From Comamonadaceae bacterium (GTDB taxonomy: Bacteria > Pseudomonadota > Gammaproteobacteria > Burkholderiales > Burkholderiaceae_C): a stretch of 36,171 nucleotides of DNA. Location: assembly GCA_947451285.1 (NCBI GenBank), contig CANFYL010000009.1, forward strand, positions 1-36,171. Reading direction: 5' to 3'. The notes under the pieces are model-generated. The model saw only the letters and a list, made by a program, of their open reading frames with translations, was not told where the DNA came from and made no database searches. Position 1 is the first letter of the stretch. The number at the start of each line of letters is the position of its first letter. The position numbers and the translations under genes were made by a program. Shown here piece by piece: positions 29,103 through 36,171 of the stretch.

Positions 29103-30006
29103 AAAACCCAAAGGCTTAGGCCGCGGACTCGAAGCCTTGCTGGGCCCCAAAGTCGACGACAACGCTGCGGCCAAAGCTGCTGCTGAGGGCTTGCCCCACA
29201 CCTTGCCTCTGAGCGAGATGGTGCCTGGCATGTATCAGCCGCGCACCCGCATGGACGAAGGTGCGCTGTATGAGCTGGCCGAGAGCATCAAAGCCCAGGG
29301 CATCATGCAGCCCATTCTTGTGCGGCGGCTGACCGATGGCCCCAACGCAGGCAAATACGAAATCATTGCCGGTGAGCGCCGCAGCCGCGCCGCCAAATTG
29401 GCGGGCCTTGACACGGTGCCGGTGCTGGTGCGTGATGTGCCCAACGAGGCGGCGGCGGCCATGGCCCTGATTGAAAACATCCAGCGCGAAGACCTCAACC
29501 CGCTGGAAGAAGCGCAAGGCCTGCAACGCTTGATCAAAGAGTTTGGCCTGACGCACGAAACCGCCGCCCAAGCGGTGGGCCGTTCACGCAGCGCCGCCAG
29601 CAACTTGTTGCGTTTGCTCAACTTGGCCGAGCCCGTGCAAACCATGCTGATGGCGGGCGACTTGGACATGGGCCATGCACGTGCCTTGCTGGCCTTGGAC
29701 CGCGCGGCACAAATCACTGCAGCCAATCAAATTGCCGCCAAACACATGTCGGTGCGAGAGGCCGAGAGTTTGGTGAAAAAACTTGGCGCTGAATTCAATT
29801 TGGTGCCGCAAAAGCCGAAAAAAGAAAAGTCACGTGACTTGAAACGCGTCGAAGAGGAGTTGTCGGACTTGCTCACCGCGCAAGTCGATGTGCGCATCAA
29901 GAAGCGTGTCAAACGCCAAGGACGAATCGAGGAAATGGGCGAGTTGGCCATCCAGTTTGGCTCCTTGGACGAGCTCAATGGCTTGATTGACAAACTCCGC
30001 AGCTGA
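29092..30006 (+). CDS. parB: ParB (Spo0J), parS-binding CTPase
   Basis: A 304-residue ParB. The N-terminal KKPKGLGRGLEALLG is the ParA-interaction segment. The CTP-binding domain has IIAGERRSRAAKLAG (GERRxRA at 94-100) and LIENIQREDLNPLEEA (from 127). The helix-turn-helix that reads parS is near 154-178 (THETAAQAVGRSRSAASNLLRLL). A Lys-rich linker (KKPKKEKSRDLKR) leads to the C-terminal dimer domain (GRIEEMGELAIQFGSLDELNGLIDKL). It loads at the parS sites 2-3 kb upstream and spreads as a sliding clamp. The start overlaps the hydrolase gene by 11 bases. Confidence 0.97.
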   Translation: MVTKKPKGLGRGLEALLGPKVDDNAAAKAAAEGLPHTLPLSEMVPGMYQPRTRMDEGALYELAESIKAQGIMQPILVRRLTDGPNAGKYEIIAGERRSRAAKLAGLDTVPVLVRDVPNEAAAAMALIENIQREDLNPLEEAQGLQRLIKEFGLTHETAAQAVGRSRSAASNLLRLLNLAEPVQTMLMAGDLDMGHARALLALDRAAQITAANQIAAKHMSVREAESLVKKLGAEFNLVPQKPKKEKSRDLKRVEEELSDLLTAQVDVRIKKRVKRQGRIEEMGELAIQFGSLDELNGLIDKLRS

Positions 30007-30029
30007 CGCAGCGCTGGCTGAGACGCACC

Positions 30030-31775
30030 ATGGCATTCGCCTCCCGCGCTGACCCGGTGTTGGATGTTGGCCAACAAGACCTCTTGGACGCGCGGCGGCG
30101 CTTGTTCTCTACCTATTGCTTGCAGCTGACTTTCGCTGCGTCGGTGCTCTTTTATTTCCTCGACCACCCAGGCTATGACCGCCGCATTTATGTGTTCAGC
30201 GGGGGCACTTGCTTGGTCTTGATGGTTTTGCTTCGGCGTGGTTTTTCAACCCTGCTTGCCGCCAATCTGGCGCTGTCGATGGGCATGGCCACATGGCTTT
30301 GGGTCGCGGCACAAACCGGTGGAGTGAACTCCACCAAAAACCTGTGGGCTTGCCTGTTGCCCATGGTGGCCCTGCTCACGGTGGGCCGCAAAGCCAGTTG
30401 GTGGTGGTTGGGGCTGGTGTCATTGAGCCAAGTGGGGCTCATGGGGGCCTGCTTGCTGGGCTGGGTCGACACCCACGTCAACCTGCACCAAGCCGTTGCT
30501 TGGGGGGTGTTCAGCCAAGTCTGTGCGGTGGGCGGATGGGTGTTGGGCATGCACCTCTACGAGCGCATGTACCGCGAACAAGTCCAAGCCAACGAGTTGC
30601 ACAACCAAGACCTAGAGGCGACCCATGAAGCCTTGCTGCGTGCCCAAGCGCACAAAGACGAATTCATTGCATCCGTGGGCCATGAGCTGCGCACACCCAT
30701 GAACGCGATTTTGGGCTTCAACAGTCTTTTGCGCAGCCAGCTCCAAGACCGCGCAGAAGACGTGGTGGTGGTCGACCACATCCGTCGCGCCACCGAGCAG
30801 TTGTTGCAGGTGGTCAATGACATTTTGGATTTTTCGCAGCTTCAAGCAGGACGTTTGGTCTTGCATGCCCAAACCTTTGATGTGTCGTGCGCCCTCACCG
30901 AAGTTTTACAGCCCTATCAAGTGCGGGCGCAAGCCAAGGGTTTGGTGATGTCGGTGGACATCGCGTCCGTCGCGAATGTTTGGGCGCATGCTGACAAGGG
31001 CCGGCTGTTACAAATCTTGCACAACTTGGTGGACAACGCCATCAAATTCACCCAGAACGGGCACATCGATGTGCATGTGACCTTGGAAAATGCCCTGCTG
31101 GAGGTGGTGGTGCAAGACACGGGGATTGGGATTGCCGAGGATCGGCAGCAGGTTATTTTTGACCGCTTCGAACATGCCAACATTCAAACCAATCGCCAGT
31201 TCGGTGGCACCGGTTTGGGCATGGCCATTTGTGAGCGACTGGTGCGCATGCAAGGCGGCGCGCTGGGACTGAGCAGTCAAGTGGGGCAAGGCTCACGCTT
31301 TTGGTTCAAGCTGCCCTTGCCGTTGGTGGCGACACCGACGCAAGCCTATTCAGGCGCAGAGAGCCTCACGCAAGAGCCGTGGCATTTCTTACTGGTCGAC
31401 GACAACGCGGTGAACCTGATGGTGGCCGGCTTGATGTTGAAAAAACACTTTCCCCATGCCACCGTGACACAGGCCAACAGCGGCGCCCAAGCCTTGGCGC
31501 TGCTGCAAGCCCAAAACTTCGACCTGGTGTTGATGGACATGATGATGCCGGAGATGGACGGTCTAGAAGCCACCCGTGTCTTGCGCAACACCTTGCCAGT
31601 GCCTGCGCGTGATGTGCCTGTGTTGGCCCTCACCGCCAGCGTGAACCCGGTGGACCGCGAACGTTGTTTGGCCAGTGGCATGGACGATGTGTTGTACAAA
31701 CCGCTCGACCCCAGTGACACGGTGGCGCTGATCACGCGCTGCTTGTGGCTGCACAGACAAGGGGCCACCCCATGA
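30030..31775 (+). CDS. Membrane-bound hybrid histidine kinase with C-terminal receiver (1 of 2)
   Basis: A 581-residue kinase. Six predicted membrane helices (about 31-175) are joined by very short loops, so there is no periplasmic sensor domain. A short coiled coil (180-208) leads to HisKA with His218 (SVGHELRTPMNAILGF). The ATPase has N332-N336 (NLVDN), DTGIGIA (363-369) and GGTGLGMAI. A receiver domain follows (Asp457/Asp458, phospho-acceptor Asp503, Thr535, Lys557). All catalytic residues are present. There is no HPt domain, so phosphate must pass to another protein. It starts 23 bases after parB and overlaps the next kinase gene as ATGA. The two kinases are clear paralogues. Confidence 0.92.
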   Translation: MAFASRADPVLDVGQQDLLDARRRLFSTYCLQLTFAASVLFYFLDHPGYDRRIYVFSGGTCLVLMVLLRRGFSTLLAANLALSMGMATWLWVAAQTGGVNSTKNLWACLLPMVALLTVGRKASWWWLGLVSLSQVGLMGACLLGWVDTHVNLHQAVAWGVFSQVCAVGGWVLGMHLYERMYREQVQANELHNQDLEATHEALLRAQAHKDEFIASVGHELRTPMNAILGFNSLLRSQLQDRAEDVVVVDHIRRATEQLLQVVNDILDFSQLQAGRLVLHAQTFDVSCALTEVLQPYQVRAQAKGLVMSVDIASVANVWAHADKGRLLQILHNLVDNAIKFTQNGHIDVHVTLENALLEVVVQDTGIGIAEDRQQVIFDRFEHANIQTNRQFGGTGLGMAICERLVRMQGGALGLSSQVGQGSRFWFKLPLPLVATPTQAYSGAESLTQEPWHFLLVDDNAVNLMVAGLMLKKHFPHATVTQANSGAQALALLQAQNFDLVLMDMMMPEMDGLEATRVLRNTLPVPARDVPVLALTASVNPVDRERCLASGMDDVLYKPLDPSDTVALITRCLWLHRQGATP

Positions 31776-33538
31776 GCGCTGTTTTTTGGCCCCGGTGTTC
31801 GGCCTGGCTCACGGCCCGTGTGCCGATGCGCTTGCGCGAAAACAAAATGCAGTCCTTTGTTGCCACCTGTGCCATGGTGTCGGCCACCTTGTGGACGTGC
31901 ACATTTTTCGCGCCGTTTGCAGAAGCCATGGCCACCGCCGTGATGGCTGTGACCTTGATGCTGGCCGCGCTGGCCGTCTATCTTGGGGTCAGCTTGCAAG
32001 CCTGCATCCGATGGGTGCTGTGCATGACCTTGGTGACCTTGGCCTATGCGGTGTGGGGCACGGGCGGTATTTTTTCGCCTTATTTGGCTTGGTTGTCGGT
32101 GGTCCCCGTGGCGGCGTTCTTCTTGGTGGGGCAACGTCAAGGGCTGTGGTGGGCGGGCGTCGTCGCGGTGTTCTTGGCGCTTGCCGCCTATGCCACGGCG
32201 CATGCTTGGCTCGATCCGCGCTTTATCTTGGACGCCAACATGGCGCCTCGCGCTTTCGCCACCAATTTGGTGGTGCCCCTCACCTTGCTCTTAGCCCCCC
32301 TGTTGTATGACAACCTCTACAAGCGCGGACTGATCACCAGCAAAGAGCGCACCCATGCCCTAGAGCTGAAAAAACAAGAGTTGCTGCGCGCTTCGGAAGT
32401 TCGCGAACATTTCATCGCCACCGTCAGCCATGAATTGCGCACGCCCATGAATGCGATTTTGGGCTTCAACGCCATGTTGCTGTCGCGGGTGCAAGACCGC
32501 CCCGAAGCCTTGCGAATTTTGAACCACACGCGCCAGTCGGCCGACCACTTGCTCACCGTCATCAACGATGTGTTGGACCACTCGCAGTTGCAAGCGGGGC
32601 AGCTGAGCATTCATAGCGAAACCTTTGCGCTGCGAGACACCGTTCAGAGTGCTTTTGGTTTGTTCCAAATGCGCGTGCAAAGCATGCGGATTGACTACCA
32701 CTGCATCATCGATGCCGATGTGCCGGTTTGGGTGAAAACAGACCGCCACCGTTTGATGCAGGTGTTGGTCAATCTGATCGGTAATGCGATCAAATTCACC
32801 CACCAAGGGCATGTGTATTTGCGTGTGCGCGCCCACGACAACGGGGTTCGGTTTTTGGTGGAAGACACGGGCATTGGCATTGCCAAGGAACAGCGGGCGC
32901 ATATTTTTGAGCGCTTTTCTCAAGCCAATGACAGCATCCAAAACCGCTACGGCGGCAATGGCCTGGGCCTGTCGATCTCTCAGCGCTTGGTTCAATTGTT
33001 GGGCGGTGAAATCGGCTTTGACAGTGAGCCTGGAGGCGGTGCTGTGTTTTGGTTTGATTTGCCTTTGCGCGAAGTCGTAGCGCCCAGTTCGGGGCCAGTG
33101 GCAGCGGGGGTCGTACATGCCAGTGCGGATCGCGCGTTGCGCTTTTTGGTGGTGGATGACCACCCGATGAACCGGCTGCTGGTTCGACAAATTTTGCGCA
33201 ACGCATGGCAAAACAGCATCTTGGTGGAGGCAGACACCGGCCTCAAAGCCTTGCAGGCACTCACAACGCAAACCTTTGATGTGGTCCTGATGGACATGGT
33301 GATGCCCGAAATGGATGGCATCGAAGCCACCCGTAGCTTGCGCATGGCCATGCCCATGCCCGCTTGCCAGACGCCCGTATTGGGCTTGACCGCCAATGTC
33401 AATCCGCAGGACTTGTTGCGTTTTCAGGCCGCCGGCGTGAATGCGGTGCTGCTCAAACCCTTTGACCAAGAGCAACTGTGTCAACACGTCGAAAACTTGG
33501 TCGCGTTACACGCCACAACCAACGACGCGGCGCAATGA
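31772..33538 (+). CDS. Membrane-bound hybrid histidine kinase with C-terminal receiver (2 of 2)
   Basis: The 588 residues repeat the layout of the upstream gene: a six-helix membrane region (about 28-180), coiled coil (185-212), HisKA with His220 (TVSHELRTPMNAILGFN), ATPase with NLIGNAIKF (334-342), DTGIGIA (365-371) and GGNGLGLSI, and a receiver (Asp462/Asp463, Asp508, Thr540, Lys562). Both kinases share the membrane-domain pattern GG-x-x-S-x4-W-x4-P-x2-A-x3-VG, here GGIFSPYLAWLSVVPVAAFFLVG. The start is fixed by the ATGA overlap. Catalytic residues are intact. No HPt or DNA-binding output is encoded nearby, so the target is unknown. It converges on the D-lactate dehydrogenase-type gene 15 bases away. 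Confidence 0.92.
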   Translation: MSAVFWPRCSAWLTARVPMRLRENKMQSFVATCAMVSATLWTCTFFAPFAEAMATAVMAVTLMLAALAVYLGVSLQACIRWVLCMTLVTLAYAVWGTGGIFSPYLAWLSVVPVAAFFLVGQRQGLWWAGVVAVFLALAAYATAHAWLDPRFILDANMAPRAFATNLVVPLTLLLAPLLYDNLYKRGLITSKERTHALELKKQELLRASEVREHFIATVSHELRTPMNAILGFNAMLLSRVQDRPEALRILNHTRQSADHLLTVINDVLDHSQLQAGQLSIHSETFALRDTVQSAFGLFQMRVQSMRIDYHCIIDADVPVWVKTDRHRLMQVLVNLIGNAIKFTHQGHVYLRVRAHDNGVRFLVEDTGIGIAKEQRAHIFERFSQANDSIQNRYGGNGLGLSISQRLVQLLGGEIGFDSEPGGGAVFWFDLPLREVVAPSSGPVAAGVVHASADRALRFLVVDDHPMNRLLVRQILRNAWQNSILVEADTGLKALQALTTQTFDVVLMDMVMPEMDGIEATRSLRMAMPMPACQTPVLGLTANVNPQDLLRFQAAGVNAVLLKPFDQEQLCQHVENLVALHATTNDAAQ

Positions 33539-33553
33539 CGCGCACGGAGTGCA

Positions 33554-34981
33554 TCACAGGCTGAAAATCTTGCCAGGGTTCATGATGTTGTGCGGGTCCA
33601 GGGCACGTTTGATGGTGCGCATCATGTCTACCGCCCCGTGGCCCGTTTCGCTCAGCAAGAAATCCATTTTGTGCAAGCCAATGCCATGTTCGCCGGTGCA
33701 GGTGCCTTCCAGCGCCAAGGCGCGTTGCACCAGTTGGTGGTTGAGTTGCTCGGCGGTTTCACGCTCAGCAGGGATGTTGGGGTCGATCAAATAACCGAAG
33801 TGGAAATTACCGTCGCCCACGTGGCCGACCAAGAAATACGGAATCCCTGAGGCATCGGCTTCGGCCACCGAATCCAGCAAGCAGTCGGCCAGTCGGCTGA
33901 TGGGCACACAGGTGTCGGTACTGATGGCACGGCACCCGGCCCGGCTTTGGATGGCGGCGAAATACGCGTTGTGTCGCGCCGTCCACAAGCGCGTGCGCTC
34001 TTCGGGCGTGGTGGCCCACTCAAACGATTGCCCGCCGTGTTCTGAGGCAATCTCTTGCACGGTTTCGGCTTGCTCTTTCACGCCGTTGGGCGAGCCGTGA
34101 AACTCCATCAGCAGCATGGGCGACTCGTTCAAACCCAGCTTGGCATAGGCGTTCACCATGCGCACGGTGTTGCTGTCGATCAACTCCACACGCGCAATGG
34201 GCACGCCCATCTGGATGATGGTGATCGTGGTCTGCACCGCCGCTTCGATGCTGGGGAACGAACACACCGCCGCAGACACGGCTTCGGGCAACGGGTACAG
34301 CCGCAGCGTGACCTCGGTGATCACGCCCAGCGTGCCTTCGCTGCCCACCATCAAGCGGGTCAAGTCATAGCCTGCGCTCGACTTCTTGGCGCGTGTGCCG
34401 GTGCGAATCACGTCGCCACTGGCTGTGACCAGTTCCAGGGCCAACACGTTCTCGCGCATGGTGCCGTAGCGCACGGCGTTGGTTCCGCTGGCGCGGGTGG
34501 CGCTCATGCCGCCAATGGTGGCGTCGGCACCGGGGTCGATCGGAAAAAACAAACCCGTGCTTTTGATCTCTTCGTTGAGTTGCTTGCGTGTCACGCCGGG
34601 CTGCACCGTCACGGTCAAATCTTCGGCGTTGATGCTCAGCACGCGGTTCATGCGCCCCACGTCCAGGCTGATGCCGCCTTGCACGGCCAGCAGATGGCCT
34701 TCGAGCGACGAGCCCACGCCAAACGGAATCACCGGCGCTTTGAATTGCGCTGCCAAGGCCACCGCATCGGCCACGTCTTGGGTGCTTTCGGCAAACACCA
34801 CGGCGGCAGGGGGTGGCACCGTGGTGAAGGCCGACTCGTCGCGACCATGCTGCTCACGCACGATCTGCGCAGTCGAGCAGTTGGCGCCAAAGCGTTGGCC
34901 CAAGGCGTCAAGCAGCGCTTGGGGCACCTCGCGTTGCGACACCGTGGGGGACAGATGGGCGTGGGATGTGGGGGCGTTCAT
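33554..34981 (-). CDS. FAD-binding D-lactate dehydrogenase (cytochrome)-type oxidoreductase
   Basis: This flavoprotein has 475 residues and belongs to the D-lactate/glycolate/2-hydroxyglutarate dehydrogenase group. The FAD domain (about 55-235) contains [53 protein letters not shown], and [15 protein letters not shown]. The C-terminal catalytic domain has [14 protein letters not shown] (from 386) and [12 protein letters not shown] (from 431). It ends with the family's [16 protein letters not shown]. It likely oxidises a D-2-hydroxyacid, feeding electrons to a carrier; D-lactate is the best guess, but glycolate or another hydroxyacid is possible. It stands as a single gene, divergent from the adenosyltransferase gene. 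Confidence 0.92.
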   Translation of the reverse strand: [475 protein letters not shown]

Positions 34982-35088
34982 GGGGCAGTCTCCGTGTTTG
35001 CCAAAGATTCTACGGATAAGGGCTGTGGCCTGGGCGCATCGTGTGCGACAGGCACAATAAGCTTTCGACGAGACAAGGACCCTGCACC

Positions 35089-35655
35089 ATGAGCAACCGA
35101 TTGACGCAAATTGCCACCCGCACCGGAGACGCCGGCACCACCGGTTTAGGCAACAACCAACGGGTGTCTAAAAACAGCTTGCGCGTCCACGCCATGGGCG
35201 AGGTGGACGAACTCAACTCCCACATTGGCGTGCTGTTGTGCGAAGACATGGGCGCCGATGTGCGTGCCTTGTTGGTGGAAATCCAGCACCAGCTGTTCAA
35301 TCTGGGTGGCGAGCTGTCTATTCCGGGATTTGAGCTGCTCAAGGCCGAAGCGGTGCTGGCGCTGGATGAAGCGCTGGAGAACTACAACGCCCAATTGCCT
35401 CGTTTGCAAGAATTTATTTTGCCGGCGGGCAACCGCGCGGCCTCTCTGGCCCATGTGTGCCGCACGGTGGCGCGTCGTGCTGAGCGTGCGGTGGTGGCCT
35501 TGGGCAACGAAGAGGCCATTCAAGAAGCGCCGCGGCAGTACCTCAACCGTTTGAGTGATTTGATGTTTGTGTTGGCGCGTGTGCTCAACCGCCTCAATGG
35601 CGGTGACGATGTGTACTGGAAGAGCGAGCGCATGCAGCGCGACGCTGCAGCGTAA
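35089..35655 (+). CDS. PduO-type cob(I)alamin adenosyltransferase
   Basis: This ATP:cob(I)alamin adenosyltransferase has 188 residues, the normal length for the single-domain PduO type. The ATP-binding N-terminal motif TRTGDAGTTGLG is intact. The segment VHAMGEVDELNSHIGVL and the C-terminal CRTVARRAERAVVAL and YLNRLSDLMFVLARVLNR give the conserved Arg and Asn residues of the five-helix-bundle active site. It makes adenosylcobalamin for enzymes such as methylmalonyl-CoA mutase. The ATG at 35089 follows AAGGA; earlier in-frame codons look non-coding. No cobalamin riboswitch was recognised upstream. It converges on the cyclase gene with a 6-base gap. Confidence 0.94.
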   Translation: MSNRLTQIATRTGDAGTTGLGNNQRVSKNSLRVHAMGEVDELNSHIGVLLCEDMGADVRALLVEIQHQLFNLGGELSIPGFELLKAEAVLALDEALENYNAQLPRLQEFILPAGNRAASLAHVCRTVARRAERAVVALGNEEAIQEAPRQYLNRLSDLMFVLARVLNRLNGGDDVYWKSERMQRDAAA

Positions 35656-35661
35656 GCGGGC

Positions 35662-36171
35662 TCACTTGGACGACGCTGCCATCAGCGCGTCGTCAAAAAT
35701 TGCCACCGCGCGTGTCCACCCGGCCGATGCGCCACGGATCTTGTGCGGAAAGCAGCTGATGTAAAAGCCCGTGGGCGGCAAGGCTTCGAGGTTGTGCATT
35801 TTTTCGATGTGGCAGTAGCCAATGTCGCGGCCCGCTTTGTGGCCTTCCCAAATCAGCGAGGCGTCCTGCGTTTCGCCATATTTCTTGGCCGTGTGCACAA
35901 AGGGCGCGTCCCAACTCCAGGCGTCGGTGCCGGTCAAACGAATGCCGCGCTCCAGCAAATACATGGTGGCTTCGTAGCCCATGCCGCACCCACTGGCCAC
36001 ATAGTCGTTGTGGCCGTAGCGCGACCCGGCACGGGTGTTGATCACCACAATCTCCAGCGGGCTCAAGCTGTGGCCAATGCGTTGCAACTCGGCCTCCACG
36101 TCCGCGGCGGTCACCACATAGCCGTCGGGCAGGTGGCGAAAGTCCAGCTTCACGCCGGGCTGAAAACACCA
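35662..36171 (-). CDS. Cyclase-family (kynurenine formamidase-like) hydrolase, 5' end outside window
   Basis: The C-terminal 169 residues of a protein whose start lies beyond the right edge; the frame stays open to base 36171, and the GTG at 36151-36153 reads naturally as Val in QPGVKLDFRHLPDG. The pattern matches the putative cyclase family (metal-dependent formamidase-like hydrolases): VVTAADVEAEL, IVVINTRAG, SGCGMGYEATMYLLERGIRLTGTDAWSWDAPF, and PPTGFYISCFPHKIRGASAGWTRAVAIF. The HGTHxD-type metal motif expected near the N-terminus is not visible because it would be outside the window. The substrate is unknown. It ends six bases from the convergent adenosyltransferase gene. Confidence 0.88.
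   Translation of the reverse strand, partial: WCFQPGVKLDFRHLPDGYVVTAADVEAELQRIGHSLSPLEIVVINTRAGSRYGHNDYVASGCGMGYEATMYLLERGIRLTGTDAWSWDAPFVHTAKKYGETQDASLIWEGHKAGRDIGYCHIEKMHNLEALPPTGFYISCFPHKIRGASAGWTRAVAIFDDALMAASSK

Noticed and set aside
29827-29840. 14-base palindrome AAGTCACGTGACTT inside parB, considered as a fourth parS
   Set aside because: It shares only the central TCACGTGA with parS; the flanking GTTT/AAAC bases needed by ParB are missing.

Overview
The window is a chromosomal replication-origin region of a betaproteobacterium of order Burkholderiales, most likely family Comamonadaceae. I base this on the order rpmH-rnpA-yidD-yidC-mnmE leftward against dnaA-dnaN-gyrB rightward, on the mnmG-rsmG-parA-parB block, and on the general look of the proteins (DnaA N-terminus, KdsD/KdsC/LptC, GyrB with the Gram-negative C-terminal insert). 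Genus and species cannot be fixed from sequence alone.

Left part (1-6842). An RRM/glycine-rich RNA-binding protein gene, missing only the first base of its start codon, ends at a clear terminator. Facing it is a long leftward set: rpmH, rnpA, yidD and yidC (ribosomal protein L34, RNase P protein, membrane insertion), a terminator, then mnmE (tRNA modification) followed by kdsD-kdsC-lptC (Kdo synthesis and LPS export).

Origin (6843-9796). Gene direction flips between rpmH and dnaA. Both dnaA flanks carry an inverted pair of DnaA boxes. The dnaA-dnaN spacer also has a run of four CTA triplets next to an AT-rich stretch, which matches the DnaA-trio unwinding element. It is my choice for oriC. 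gyrB follows.

Metal and stress block (12419-24199). A block of accessory genes separates gyrB from mnmG: a Spy/CpxP-like periplasmic protein, a pirin, a small HMA copper chaperone, the Cu(I) ATPase CopA, a CzcCBA-type RND efflux system, and a divergent OmpR-family two-component pair. Most of its genes run against the rightward replication fork. An 11-bp-period direct repeat between the regulator and the efflux operon is a likely operator.

Partition block (24333-30006). mnmG, rsmG, a LysE-type exporter, parA, a small serine hydrolase and parB. Three parS-like sites lie inside mnmG and rsmG, so ParB and its loading sites sit together close to oriC.

Right end (30030-36171). Two tandem, paralogous membrane hybrid histidine kinases, a convergent D-lactate dehydrogenase-type flavoprotein, a PduO-type cobalamin adenosyltransferase, and a cyclase-family hydrolase cut by the window edge. 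I saw no tRNA, rRNA, insertion sequence or CRISPR array, and no gene-free stretch longer than about 230 bases.
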